Source of the DNA: Diplonema papillatum
Taxonomy: Eukaryota; Euglenozoa; Diplonemea; Diplonemida; Diplonemidae
Direction of reading: 5' to 3'
Length of the DNA: 64,000 nucleotides
Assembly (NCBI GenBank): GCA_030068145.1
Contig: JAPJBO010000175.1
Location: 1-64,000 of the forward strand
Positions within the stretch are counted from its first letter, which is position 1. Each line of letters opens with the position of its first letter. The notes below the pieces were generated by a model. It saw only the letters and a list, made by a program, of their open reading frames with translations. It had not been told where the DNA came from and searched no databases. Shown here in pieces: positions 21,551-31,955 of the stretch. The translations under genes were made by a program, and so were the position numbers.

Positions 21551-21763
21551 GTATAAGCACCTGCTTTGTAAGAAATGCTCGAGGAGACTGCCAGTTGCGA
21601 TAGATCAAAGGAGGTAAATGTGCTGTAGCCCACACGAAACAAGGTAAATCTGGGTTTAGTGGCGGGCGTAAGCGTTCAACAAAAAAGACCCACTTTGTAG
21701 TTGTATTGTTTTCTCCCCCTAGCCTCCTTCGAAATGAGCACAAGGCAGTCCCTCGAGTATTTT
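21551..21763 (-). mobile_element. MITE-like element M1, intact-looking copy
   Basis: Inverted ends lie at 21573-21592 (AAATGCTCGAGGAGACTGCC) and 21744-21762 (GGCAGTCCCTCGAGTATTT), with the conserved outer 22 bp before the left end. Length about 190-213 bp, no coding. Confidence 0.8.
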
Positions 21764-21821
21764 CGACCCAGATTTTTGAACCTATTGCTATTCGTTCTCC
21801 TCCCCTCCCCCTTTTTATGTG

Positions 21822-21906
21822 GCCGTGGCTTAAAGGACCGAAACACGGTGCAGACGGGACCAGTGCGGTGTTGAGCACATACCCATTCCAAGCACGTTCT
21901 TGCAAT
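21822..21906 (+). repeat. Dispersed repeat D6, copy
   Basis: A match of about 80 bp to 39545-39628 (GGACCGAAACACGG, GGGACCAGTGCGGTGTTGAG, CCATTCCAAGCACGTTCTTG). Pieces also lie at 830-885 and 95-130. Confidence 0.65.
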
Positions 21907-21959
21907 CCCCCTTTTAGGGCTTCTCCTCGAATCTATCTTTGCGCCAGAGGCATCTGAGA

Positions 21960-24475
21960 ACAAGCTCCCCCCTTAACGCCCTGTGAAGACAAGTAAGGAA
22001 ACGCTTCCCCGTCCACCACATTGAAAGGAACTCGCTTTCAACAAAAACTGCAAGCGGAAATTCATGAACTAAGCTGGGTATTCACCGGCACCTAACCGGC
22101 GTCTAACGTGAGCCAATTTACCTACCCCCCCTGAAAGCGACCTGAGCTTAATCACGCAGTAACCGCGACGCGGCGATGCACTCGTTGCGATGAAGAAGAA
22201 AGCTTGCGAAGAGTTTCAGAGCTTTCACTTTCGGGGTGCAGGCAGAAAACGATTGTTTCACTACATGTGTGGCACAAGGAAAATTTGCGCTTGCTTGCCA
22301 ACACAGTCTCTCTCCTGCCTTGTTCGATCCTTGGAAACGAGTGCTGTACCTATTTTTTACCTTACAATCTTGCGGATTGCCCTGCAATGTATTGATCAGA
22401 ATTCTTCGTGTTTCTCAGAATTCTTCGTGTTTCATGTTTTCCCGGTATTTGAATATACGCGGGCACGTAGGCGGAACGACTCTCAAGGAGGTTCATTGGG
22501 TGCGCTCTCCTAGGTACCAAGCACGGAGCCTTACGTAGAGAAACCAGTAAAAATCGAAGATCCCGCCTTTAGCTGCGGCAGTACCCTCAAAAGCGTGTCG
22601 ACAATGAAATGGTGAACAAAGCAGAAGAACGCCCAATTATGCGGTCTTCTTTGCAAGCAGACAGCTGTACTGCGCAAATGACCCGTCAGCCGGTCCTTTT
22701 CTTTTGTGCTGTGTGCAGCAATGCCGTGACGGCGGGAAGAAGTACAAGCAGGACTCAAGTTAGAATGTTTGCGTTTTTGAACGAACTCCTCATATCCACT
22801 CGCCAAAAAGCGAGGTTGGAGGGGTAAGCAAAAACGTCTGACAAACGCAGGCCCCACCGTTTGCCCCCTTTTTGGACTTTCCCTTCCAACATGCACACAG
22901 GAAGTAAGAAAAAGGTGCGGACTCTCGCGTCAAGGTGTAGTCTCTGGCATCGGGCGAGTCACTAAAAAGACACCCAAAGAAGGTTGTCGACAACGAAACG
23001 CGAAGAGGAACACAACAGACACCTGTGCTTCACGCACTTTCTGTGACCTATCTACTGGTTGGTCGGTGCTATATGCGTGGGAGGTCCCTGCTACATGTAC
23101 CACTACAGGTGCTCTACCATGTGTACTGTCCTAATACCACTATCAGTAAGTATCCCGTCGTGCTGCTTACCAGAAGTGGTCGAGAACACACTGTATCCCA
23201 GCTACTGCTGTGTGGTGCTCTGTGAACCCCCAGTCTGCACTTCGCCTGCCGTGCACACGAATACTACGTATCTACGGTTCTATTGTTTGCTGTGCGTTCC
23301 TGCTACCAGCCTCCTAGCAGTACACCTACTACGGATGGGATTGTCACGAACTCTCTCCTTGTCTTTTGCTTGGTTGGTCAGATTTCACCAAATGCTGATG
23401 ACATCAAAGGGAAAGTGTGAAGCCCGTTCAACCTAACAACTAACGAACTTGCGAACGGGATGAAAGGAATGGTTTGGGTATCGACGCCCACCAAGACGAT
23501 CACCGGGCAAGGGAGGGTGGGAAATTGTCTTTTTCCTTCATCACCCTCCCAACTGCGGCCTGCTGACGGTTTGTTATCAAGCAAGTTGAACAATCCCGCT
23601 GTGCCAATTCCCTCAGTAAACTGCACAGGGCGTGTCGTGGTGTGCGTGCCTACGTATCCTCCTGGGGGGCGCTGCTGGCTGCACGGATGGCGGCGAAAAG
23701 TACGCGACGATTATGTGTTGGTCGATCAAATGTTTCCAGCCGGCTCTAGTTGCCTCTAAAAACATGTGGGGCCCGAGATCGCTTTCCTCGCGAATGTGAA
23801 CTCGGTGTCGGTCACAAGAGCCATGGAAACGGCAAACCACATAGGAAATAACAGCGCGCGCTGAAATAAGTGGAGTAGTCGGCAATAGGCAACAAAAAAA
23901 AAGATGCACGCACAAGCACGTACTGCCACCACAGCAGATACGATACGCACACTAACATACTATACCTTAAAGGAACCTTTACGACAATGGTCACCCGGAG
24001 ACTTTAAACCCCCGGATCCCTAAGCGAACTTGCACTATCGGTGTGTTCCCAAGGTAGGGGTAGGTAGGTCGCCGTAGGTTCAAAATGCTGAGACGATCCC
24101 CCCTTTCACAGGGGAAGCCAACGAAAAAAGAAAGCGCACCGAATAGAGCAAACGTTCTGGCACACTCTGAAGGAATGCCCGCGGGGGAAAAAAAAAGAAA
24201 GCCGACGAACAAAGGGGGCGGGGTGGGAAAGAAATAAAGGAACCGGAAAAGGCAAAGAAGACAACGTTTTTCTGACACACCCGCAAGCAACGCCCGCAAC
24301 CACACACAGCCATTCAGTCAACAATCAAAAGGTCAGCTTGCTTCAGCGGGAAGCGGGTTTAGGAGTGAAAGCTCGCTGGAACCCCCGGGTTTTCAGAGTC
24401 TTTGGGCTTTGGAGTGCAGTTCACGATACGTACGTATCTCCCTTCCCTCTGCTATGCCGTGAAACCTCGTGAGTA
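21960..24475. other. 2.5 kb without a supported gene
   Basis: Short ORFs in all frames, none with domains, splice context or composition like the GC-rich host exons. A D4 copy is at 23988-24045, with an inverted D4 half at about 24360-24400. 23800-23880 shares words with 42900-42970 (GTGTCGGTCACAAGAG, CATAGGAAATAACAGCGCGC). Otherwise nothing is seen. Confidence 0.5.
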
Positions 24476-24990
24476 TTGCAATGCTCACCTCATCATCCTA
24501 GAGAATCCTTCGGCCATCAACTACCGTGTAGAATTTCGCTTGTGAAAGAGAGATTCTCTGTTGAGGAGCTTTTTCACAGGGAGTCACAGGTGTTGCTACC
24601 TGTTGGACCGGTGCACCCTTGTCAGCGCTGTCAGCTCGATTCCAAGCATGGAAGCCACTTGCCAAACGGCAACATGGCCGATTCACTCCCATGTACGACT
24701 GCCAGGTTTCTTCGATTTCGGTACTGGATGCTTGTGTTACACGAAGCGGCTCTGTGTACGGCCCGTTCTACCCATCGAAGTCGAGCAACAGCTTCGGAAG
24801 GATGCACCGTCTGTAGTAGGTTTGGGCTGCTTCGAGCATGCGATGTTGGCGTTCCGCAGAGGACCGAGATGAGTACCACGTGCCCACCCCTTCCCTGCTA
24901 GCTTCTGAAAATACAACGAATCTCATCACGTCATTTACAATTGTCGCTCCCGGGAACAAAGCAAACTCATCACGTCATTTACATTAACAC
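24476..24990. other. Open frames of unknown meaning
   Basis: Three overlapping frames of 65-141 codons (two plus, one minus) cover this stretch. None contains a recognised motif. Its evener composition hints at former coding DNA, but I cannot decide the strand. A CTCATCACGTCATTTACA word occurs twice (24922 and 24967). Confidence 0.2.
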
Positions 24991-24993
24991 ACC

Positions 24994-25046
24994 ATGTCAA
25001 CAAACAACAACAGAATCAACAACAACAACAACAACAACTACAACAA
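24994..25046 (+). repeat. (CAA)n microsatellite
   Basis: Imperfect CAA run. A second, 27728-27760, has the same motif. Confidence 0.9.
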
Positions 25047-25337
25047 CCACCAAAAAAAAATGCAAAAACGAAAAGGCACTCACTCTAAAAATGAAAGGAT
25101 CCGGTGCCAGAAAATGAGAAGAAAAAAAAATAATCTGGAAAAACATAAACACAAAAAGCGAACTCTTTCACTCTAAAAAATATAATGGCAGCACAAACCA
25201 TGTCTGAGAAAAGTGCTTCTTCTGGGCCGCAAGACCGCAAGAGAGGCTTGGAAAGGAAAGGGGGAACGTCTCGAATCGCCGCGTAAACAGAACAGCTACT
25301 GCCCTACCCAATCCCAGGCACCTCGAAACGCGTACCC

Positions 25338-25564
25338 AATAGAGTTTCGCCGGAGTGGCACACCACCTGGCACATGTGTTTTTTCACTGTGATGACGCAT
25401 GTTGCAACGAAACGCGTTGGGGGACCTCAAAAAAAAAATATGACGCATGTTGCAACGAAACGCGTTGGGGGACCTCAATAGAGTTTCAGCGGAGTGGCAC
25501 ACCACCCGGCACATGTGTTTTTTCACTGTTATGACGCATGTTGCAACGAAACGCGTTGGGGGAC
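25338..25564 (+). repeat. Tandem duplication of a 90-bp unit plus a short extra copy
   Basis: The block ATAGAGTTTC..GTGGCACACCACC..CACATGTGTTTTTTCACTG followed by ATGACGCATGTTGCAACGAA is present twice (25338-25429 and 25477-25564). The last 40 bp are present a third time between them (25438-25477). Confidence 0.85.
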
Positions 25565-25645
25565 ACTATACGGGATCGTCGGAAACACAAAATGGAAGCC
25601 TTTCTCAAGAAAACAGAAGCTGTCTGAAGCAACTGAGGATCTAAA

Positions 25646-26604
25646 GGGGGGGGGGGGGGGGGGGGGGTTCAGCGCTCTTGTTAAGGATCAGCCACTTTGG
25701 CCGGATGGCCGGATAAACCAGACCCCCCCCCCCCCTCTACAGTGCAGTTGCCTTGGAGGCTGGGTGGTCAAATTCTCTAAGGTGAAATGGTCAAAATTCC
25801 CTGCCAAAAGTGGGCCCACAAAAACTTTCCAAAGTGTGGTTTTTGGGGTATTTGGGGCAAAAAAAATTTTTTTTTCTGACCGCCCACCGTGGTGACCACC
25901 TTAGAGTGTGACAGGTAGCGTCTCCCCCCATCCACAGTGAAAATAGCCTGAGGGGGGGGGGCAAGGGTACCTGTAAATCCAGGGTCTCCGGGGCCCGGGC
26001 CCCGGGCCCCGGGTTAGCGCTAGGGTCCAGATAGGGTCCAGGCCGACGGTAATCACGCCATCCAAGGATGGAATCGTCAATATTGCAGCTTCCACAACAA
26101 GCGGAGAGCAAGACGAGAAAAAATCAAGAAATAAACTTGATAAAATTTGATAAAAAAAGCTCACAGTCGTGCATTTACCATAGGGGCTGAGCGGGCGGAG
26201 GCTCTAAGGTGAAATGGTCAAAATGCCCTGGGAAAAATGTGGGACAAAAACTTTCCGAAATGCGAGTTTTTAGGGATTCCGGCCCAAAAAAAAAAAAATT
26301 TTTTTCAACACCCACCTTGCCACCTGTGACCTTGGGTGACTGAGCCGTGGTACCCTTTAGACAGCCAGCTAGACCTGCCAGAACCTGAAAACCTCCTTCA
26401 GGTTTCGTGGCTGTGTCGAAAAATACATTCCGAGGACGTTTTTGAACGCTTTTGAATCCGTTGAGCTCAAGGACAGTCTGGGGCCCTGGAATGGAATTGT
26501 GAACGAATTGCATCTCGTACCAGAGAGTTTTTCCTTTGGTAATCGTTCAGGGCCAAAACCCTGGAAAATTTTCCAGGGCCCGGGCCCGAGTTACAGGTAC
26601 CCCT

Positions 26605-26636
<32 letters not shown>

Positions 26637-26672
26637 CAGCCGGCTGATGGATGGATGGATGGTTCTTAACAA
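25646..26672. mobile_element. Poly-G-bearing composite foldback element
   Basis: Outer words CTCTTGTTAAGGATCAGCC (25676) and the complement of CATCTTGTTAAGAACCATCC (26672) are inverted. Inside, two direct copies of a block of about 140 bp (CTCTAAGGTGAAATGGTCAA at 25778 and 26204) flank inverted GGGTACCTGTAA / TTACAGGTACCCC words with GGGCCCGGG runs. G22 lies at 25646-25667, C13 at 25723-25735 and G31 at 26605-26635. No coding. It may be one rearranged non-autonomous transposon. Confidence 0.5.
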
Positions 26673-26901
26673 GATGCCTGGGGGGGTTTCTGTTCTGTGG
26701 GTGCGCCCTTGATTATACATGTCCGTTCTTGACGTTTTGTCCTGTCTTTCTCATTCGAAGAAGCATTGAGGAAGGTGCCATGAGGGGACACCTCAGCAAA
26801 GCCAGGCTCTACTTTTGACGAACGAGGAGTCGAAGGACGCCTGAACAAGAATTGGCACACTACGCAAGGCCCCTCTTAATGGTATCGTGTCTTTCTTCTT
26901 T

Positions 26902-27115
26902 TGTATAAGCACCTGCTTTGTAGGAAATACTTGCGGAGGCTGCCAGCTGCAAAAGATCAAAGGAGGTAAAATGTGCTGTAGCCCACAATAAACACAGGTG
27001 TATCTGGGTTCAGTGGCGGGCGTACGCGCTCAACACGCCCCACTTCTTAGTTGTATTGTTTCTCCCCCTCTAGCCTCCTGCGAAGTAAGCACAATGCAGC
27101 CCCTCGAGTATTTAA
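26902..27115 (-). mobile_element. MITE-like element M1, copy
   Basis: AAATACTTGCGGAGGCTGCC at the left, GCAGCCCCTCGAGTATTT at the right, with the conserved outer flank GTATAAGCACCTGCTTTGTA. It abuts the M2 copy that follows with only a few bases between. Confidence 0.8.
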
Positions 27116-27117
27116 AT

Positions 27118-27352
27118 AGTACATCTGTACTGACGGGAACAGTTCCGGAACAACGGTGACACATGAAAGAGAAAACGAAGCAAACGAGTGGTAATACAGA
27201 AAACCCCCCCCAGAGAGGTTTATACCCTGAACACGCGAAGAACAAGAAACTTCTGCATTATCATTTTCATCACCTTTGGTCAGTTGGTGCTGATCGTCCG
27301 TTGCTTCGTTTATCAGTGCAAGCCCCAACTCCGGAAAGGAAATGTTCCTCAC
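27118..27352 (+). mobile_element. MITE-like element M2, copy
   Basis: Colinear with 8082-8300: ACATCTGTACTGACGGGAAC start, AGAGAGGTTTATACCCTG interior, GCAAGCCCCAACTCCGGAAA end. No coding. Confidence 0.8.
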
Positions 27353-27469
27353 TTCTTACCCCTCGTTTTGATTGGCGCTTTTTGTCTTGTAACACCTGGA
27401 CCTAGAAATACTTGAGGGGGCGGCCAGTTGCGGTAGTGTGGTACTCATCAACATGCCGATGACTCCATA

Positions 27470-27575
27470 TATATAACCTGTGACTAGTTATATAACTATA
27501 TATTTGATAACTTGTCACTAGCACAAGCTAGTTATATAACTAGCACGAGCTAGTTATATAATTAGCACGAGCATA
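27470..27575. repeat. AT-rich palindrome cluster
   Basis: CTAGTTATATAACTAG, a perfect 16-bp palindrome, occurs near 27529, and variants of it are spaced by GCACGAG or ACAAG words about every 25-30 bp. The cluster could extrude as cruciforms. Confidence 0.75.
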
Positions 27576-28377
27576 TGCTTTTCGTAATTTCAGATGACAG
27601 GTCTTCTAGCGGAAGGTAGAATTCCGGTTGAAGTACATTGTTTGTCATCGGACGAACCCGGTTGTCTTCCCGCGTGGCAAGTACGTGGTAGGCGCTCGAG
27701 GGGTGCTGCCCTGCACTGACACGACACAGCAACAACAACAACAACAACAACACCAACAATACACACACGAATACCTTATTACCTCCTGCCCCCCTTGTTT
27801 TTGTTTTTTTTTTGTTGAACCCCCACTCATTCTTATCTTGCTATGTCGTCTGCGACTTCTCGACGTCAGAGCATGCGACGGTTCGTCACTGCAAAAGCGG
27901 TCCAGCCTTGACCCTTCATTTTTCCCTCTCTTCATTGGCCCCCTTACCCCCACCTTCCTCCCCTTCGCCTTCCTATCTCCCAGCTTTTTAAACTCAGATT
28001 TCTTTCCTCTTCTTCAGTGTGAACGAATCGAGGCCTTGGGCTTGCCCAAGGCTTCGATAAAGACGTAGGCGCACAGCTCGCAAAGGGAGCAGCAAGGTGA
28101 AAAAAGCTCGCCTCCTGAGCTTTTCGGAACCCGCTGAACGGTGCCACTTGACCTCGGCGACGAAGTCGTGCAGCCTGGGCAGGCCCATGCTGGACAGAAC
28201 ACGGTATGAGAGCGGGCAAACTGATTTTTGCGACAATTTCTGCTTCCCTGGAGACAGTATTTGTTACAGCTAAATAGAACGTTGGCAGCGGTTTAACCAG
28301 AACACATGTAGGTTAAAACGCACAAACAAAACACTTGCGCACTTCAGGGCGAGAGCGAACATACATGGTAACTTGCG

Positions 28378-28511
28378 AGATGCTGCTCCTCCGGCTTCGG
28401 CGCAGCGCTCGGTCGTCGCGAAGAAGGGTGGTCCTGGTCGTGTCGCTGTGCAGCTCCGCCGTCGCCCCGCCGGCGCCGGCGCAGCTTCGCTGCGCAAGTG
28501 CCGTGCCGCCA
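28378..28511 (+). pseudogene. Truncated upstream copy of the RING-gene membrane-span region
   Basis: This stretch is similar to 29146-29317 of the gene below: CTCCTCMGGCTTCGGCGC, GGTGGTCCTGGTCGTGTCGC, GTGCAGCTYYGCCGTCGCCC and GCGCAGCTTCGCTGCGCAAG are shared in order, with gaps. It is about 0.8 kb upstream, same orientation, and cannot encode the whole domain. GC is high, as in the gene. Confidence 0.75.
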
Positions 28512-28784
28512 GAGCACCCCAAAACTTTGGTTTCTTCTCACATGGACTGATGGGAACACTTCTGAAGCATGTCACACTGATTGTGGAGAACGAACCTTTC
28601 AAAAACAGAATAACTTGCCAACTCAAACAGGGTATCCCCCGGGACCCCCGCAGAAGAAAAGAGTCTTCTCTCTCCGATCGACGAAGATTGAAGGGGGGAA
28701 AAAGAAGAGAACCCAAAAGATTGTTGCTGAGAGATTCGCCCGTGGGGGCAGCGGCGGGTGAGGGTGGGGGCGAGGGCGGCGTAG

Positions 28785-30281
28785 ATGCGAGGGCGGCTGC
28801 TGCTGCTGGTAACCGTCGTGCTGGCGGGGGGCTGCGAGGCGGGCGGGGAGGGCGAGGGCTCGTCTGCGGTCTGCCGCTACCGGGACGAGCGGCACAAGCA
28901 ATGCGCGGAAACGCGGGATGAGCTGTGTGCGAAGGAGTACTGCGAGTGCACCGGCTCCTGCTTCGCGGTCGTCCCGTCGTGCGAGAAGCGGGTCAAGTGC
29001 GAGGGCCGCCGGCGGGCCTGCTACGGACGGTGGGACGGAGGCAGCGCGTGCGTGGTGTACAGCAGCTGTCTCGCCGAGTACCGGGTGCAGGACTACGACG
29101 CGTGCCGGTCGTCCTTTGGAGCCGGTTGCGACTCGGCTGCCGTCTGCTCCTCAGGCTTCGGCGCTCCCCCGCGCTCGGACCCCGCCGGCAGCGGCGGGGC
29201 TATCGCGACCAAGACGGTGGTCCTGGTCGTGTCGCTGTGCAGCTTTGCCGTCGCCCTCGTCGGCGCCGCCGTGTGCGCAGCTTCGCTGCGCAAGCGCCGC
29301 GCCGCCGAAGCGGCGCCGCCCGTTCCGAGCCCCGACTGCGAATCGCCCGTGTCCGTCCGGAGGGAAGGCTGCGTGCGCATGGCCCCGCGCGCGCTGTTCT
29401 CCAAGCGCGAGCGGCATCCCACGGTGCCCGAGACCCCCCGGCTCTACTCGTACGGGTTGGTCGACCAACGGCCGTGCTCCCTGACGCCGTCTGACGTGGG
29501 CCGCGGGGCCATCTCGTCCCTGCGGGGCAGCTTTAGACGGTCGCGCCTGGGCTCCAAGCCGCCTGACCTGTCCCTGACCTCCCGCCCCGCACCCGACGAC
29601 CCCGGTGAAGATGAAGACGGCGAAGATGCGGCGCTGGCGTCCACCGCACCGGCCGGGCTGAGCATGTCTTTGACGGAAGCGACGTCGTTCGCGAACTGGA
29701 GGCGCGCGGTCCAACCGCGGAGCAGGCCTGTGCGCACTGACCGGTGCGTGTCGTGCGGCTCGAAGCTGGCGAAATACGACGACGTCCACGTGAAGCTACC
29801 CTGCTTCTGCGTCCTGTGCGACCTGTGCAACGCGAAGCTAGACGTCAGCTTCAGCCTCGGCAGCGCCGACGACGCGGCGGGTCGCAGGCTTCTGCAAGAG
29901 CCCGCGTGCGTGTGCTCCGAACCAGTCTCCGGCACGTTCTTGTTCAACCGCATCATCCCCTGCGCCTCCTCCGTCACATCGCGTTCCTCAGCTTCGCCGG
30001 CGTCCTGCCCGATATGCTACAAGCAGACGCCCCTCGTAGCCTTCTTGCCGTGTTTGCACGTGGTATGCCGCTTGTGCACCTCTCTCCCGCCCCCACTGAT
30101 GAGCTCTGACTTTGGACTGGTCTGCGTTCAAGAGCGAAACCTGAGACGAAGAACGAGGTGCACACAACACCGCGGTGAAAAAACACAGGGGGCTGGTCCC
30201 TCCAGGTTTCATACCCCACTTCTGGAGCCGTACCCTCCCTTTTTAACCTGCATCCCTTTCCTAGACAACATCTTCACTTGA
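28785..30281 (+). CDS. Type I membrane protein, Cys-rich ectodomain and RING-like tail
   Basis: A 498-aa single-exon frame. Residues 1-19 are a signal peptide (MRGRLLLLVTVVLAGGC). Residues 20-140 are Cys-rich with many paired cysteines, probably disulfide-bonded outside the cell or in the lumen. Residues 144-168 form one membrane span (VVLVVSLCSFAVALVGAAVC) with a KRR stop-transfer. A polar linker follows, with an acidic patch (DDPGEDEDGEDAA, about 270-280). Two zinc-type clusters end the protein: CVSC (321-324) with LPCFCVLCDLC (338-348), and CPIC (408-411) with C423-x-H425-x2-C428-x2-C431. The second is the first three-quarters of a C3HC4 RING, so ubiquitin-ligase activity is an inference. 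The last Cys pair is not seen; from about residue 436 the frame runs into dispersed repeat D7. Either the tail was replaced or an undetected exon follows. Start choice: first Met, giving a good signal peptide. Strong GC bias supports real coding. Confidence 0.75.
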   Translation: MRGRLLLLVTVVLAGGCEAGGEGEGSSAVCRYRDERHKQCAETRDELCAKEYCECTGSCFAVVPSCEKRVKCEGRRRACYGRWDGGSACVVYSSCLAEYRVQDYDACRSSFGAGCDSAAVCSSGFGAPPRSDPAGSGGAIATKTVVLVVSLCSFAVALVGAAVCAASLRKRRAAEAAPPVPSPDCESPVSVRREGCVRMAPRALFSKRERHPTVPETPRLYSYGLVDQRPCSLTPSDVGRGAISSLRGSFRRSRLGSKPPDLSLTSRPAPDDPGEDEDGEDAALASTAPAGLSMSLTEATSFANWRRAVQPRSRPVRTDRCVSCGSKLAKYDDVHVKLPCFCVLCDLCNAKLDVSFSLGSADDAAGRRLLQEPACVCSEPVSGTFLFNRIIPCASSVTSRSSASPASCPICYKQTPLVAFLPCLHVVCRLCTSLPPPLMSSDFGLVCVQERNLRRRTRCTQHRGEKTQGAGPSRFHTPLLEPYPPFLTCIPFLDNIFT

Positions 30282-30340
30282 TGCTAGCATCAACCATGCA
30301 TGAGAGGCAGTGCTCTGCTTAAACATTTAACTAAGGTTTT
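30091..30340 (+). repeat. Dispersed repeat D7, copy overlapping the RING gene 3' end
   Basis: CCACTGATGAGCTCTGACTT at 30093 matches 4312. The shared end (GAGAGGCAGTGCTCTGC, AACTAAGG, CCCCCCTTG) runs to 30340. The gene's stop codon (30279-30281) lies inside a perfect 16-bp palindrome, TTGATGCTAGCATCAA (30278-30293). Another D7 end is at 30452-30510. Confidence 0.7.
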
Positions 30341-30510
30341 GCCCCCCTTGAGGTCTTGTCCTTCGCGGTTTCATATCCTACCTACGGAGTTCTGCTCCTT
30401 TTCCCCTTTCCCCCACGTGTGTTTTTGTATGATCACATTCTTCCAAGAGGACTTGATGCTGGCATCAAACATGTATGAGAGGCAGACAGTGCTGCCAAAC
30501 ACTAAACTAA

Positions 30511-31139
30511 GCCCCCACCTTCTCTTTTGTTCGCAGCTTCAATCAGGCCTCAGGTGCAAAGGTGCCTGGGCGCCCCGGCTTGGAGAATGCAAAAAAAGAG
30601 CAAGACATTTGGGGCCCATCAAACAGGCACGAAAGCGCATGTTTTCTTGCGCCCGGGAGAAATGCTTTCACATACCGTAGTTTTCTTGGCGAAACAGCAA
30701 CCGTACAAACGTCGAAGAACGCGTGGGGAGATACAGAGTTCTCCCGGCGCGAAAGAACCATCAGCACCATCGCGCCAACCGGAAACCTTGACTCTAAAAA
30801 ATGTACACGCCCACACGGGATCGTCGGAAACACAAATGCCGGCCCCTTTTAAGCCGCTGAACACAAATTAAACAGTCACCACCTCACAAACACAGACCTC
30901 GTGCATAGACTGTGCATCTCGGATGAAGACGGTGTCTTCTTCCACCAAGCCTGCCTGTTGCATTTGCAGAAACGTGGTGACCGCTATGGTGGACATGTCA
31001 TGTTTTGCCCCGTGAAAGGCGAACTCGAAAAAGAACAATAAAGAAACATCCCGTTTCCCGGCCGTAGTGAGTCTTGTGAACGGGCGGGCGCCCCTGAGGT
31101 TCTTAACTGATTGCCCAGACACGGTTGTACATGACGCAC
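30511..31139. other. Intergenic, no supported gene
   Basis: A D5 word is at 30818-30838. Short ORFs only; nothing else is recognised. Confidence 0.5.
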
Positions 31140-31275
31140 TTGTTAGCTGTTTCTTTTGTGTTAAGAATGCATTGTTGGTACTAAAAATTAGTAGTTGGCA
31201 GCGTACTACATGAAACTTACCAAAGCAGGTAGTTCCGCTAGTGCGCACAAGCAAAAGAAAAGCGCCATACTAATT
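31140..31275 (-). mobile_element. SINE body copy without tRNA-like head
   Basis: On the minus strand it reads ATTAGTATGGCGCTT, GTGCGCACTAGCGGAACTAC, GCCAACTACTAATTTTTAGT and ACCAACAATGCATTC, colinear with 15520-15600 and 16440-16570. Confidence 0.55.
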
Positions 31276-31664
31276 TCTTTGGGACATAACTAGTTATATT
31301 TCTAACAAGTACATTACAAGTGATTGCTTGTTTAATTCTTCTTCGGTGCGGTTGTTCGGAGCCGTAGGCGCCGCTCCGGTGTGCGAATTAAACTCATATT
31401 TAATGCGCTGTTCTAGCAAACGGACCTCGGCTACGTTCCTTGGCCGGACCGCTGACGCTACGGGATCCTCGGGTCACCGGTATTGACACATGCGCTCGCC
31501 GTCACACGCGCGCACAACCAAACCGGCTTCTATGCTCGGGGTAGTTGCCACCGCTATCTTTTCGTTTTGCCTGGAGGCTGGCAGTGACTTCACACCGCGT
31601 TTGTCGCCATGAACGCGCACAACCAACCGGCTTCGATCTTTGCGTTGCCACCTCTCTCTGTTGT

Positions 31665-31955
31665 TTTACATAAGCGCCAGCTTGAAAGGAAATGCTCGAC
31701 GATGCTGCCCGACAAAGAACAGAAGGGATCCAAAGTGCTGTAACTACCGAACCACGTGTTGAACGGACGTGAGGTCATGCGGGTCTACCCCTACACGACA
31801 AATCACACAAACACAACAGGTCAAAGTCCTGAGTGAGAAAACAACACACGGTGGTGTAAGCGAAGAACAAATCAGATTGTGTTTGTATTGTATTTGCCCC
31901 TTACCTCTATATTTCCCCCCTTCCATTTGGAGTCGAAGCAGCTACGTCGAGTATT
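31665..31955 (+). mobile_element. MITE-like element M3, copy 2
   Basis: Outer flank ACATAAGCGCCAGCTTGAAA, then AAATGCTCGACGATGCTGCC; right end GCAGCTACGTCGAGTATTTT. The best inverted-end match in the family. Confidence 0.85.

Noticed and set aside
24994-25176. Asn-rich protein frame
   Set aside because: Translation of an imperfect CAA microsatellite followed by A-rich DNA.
30055-30070. GTATGC at 30063 as an intron donor in the RING gene
   Set aside because: It resembles the local donor style, but coding continues through it with the expected RING residues C428 and C431.
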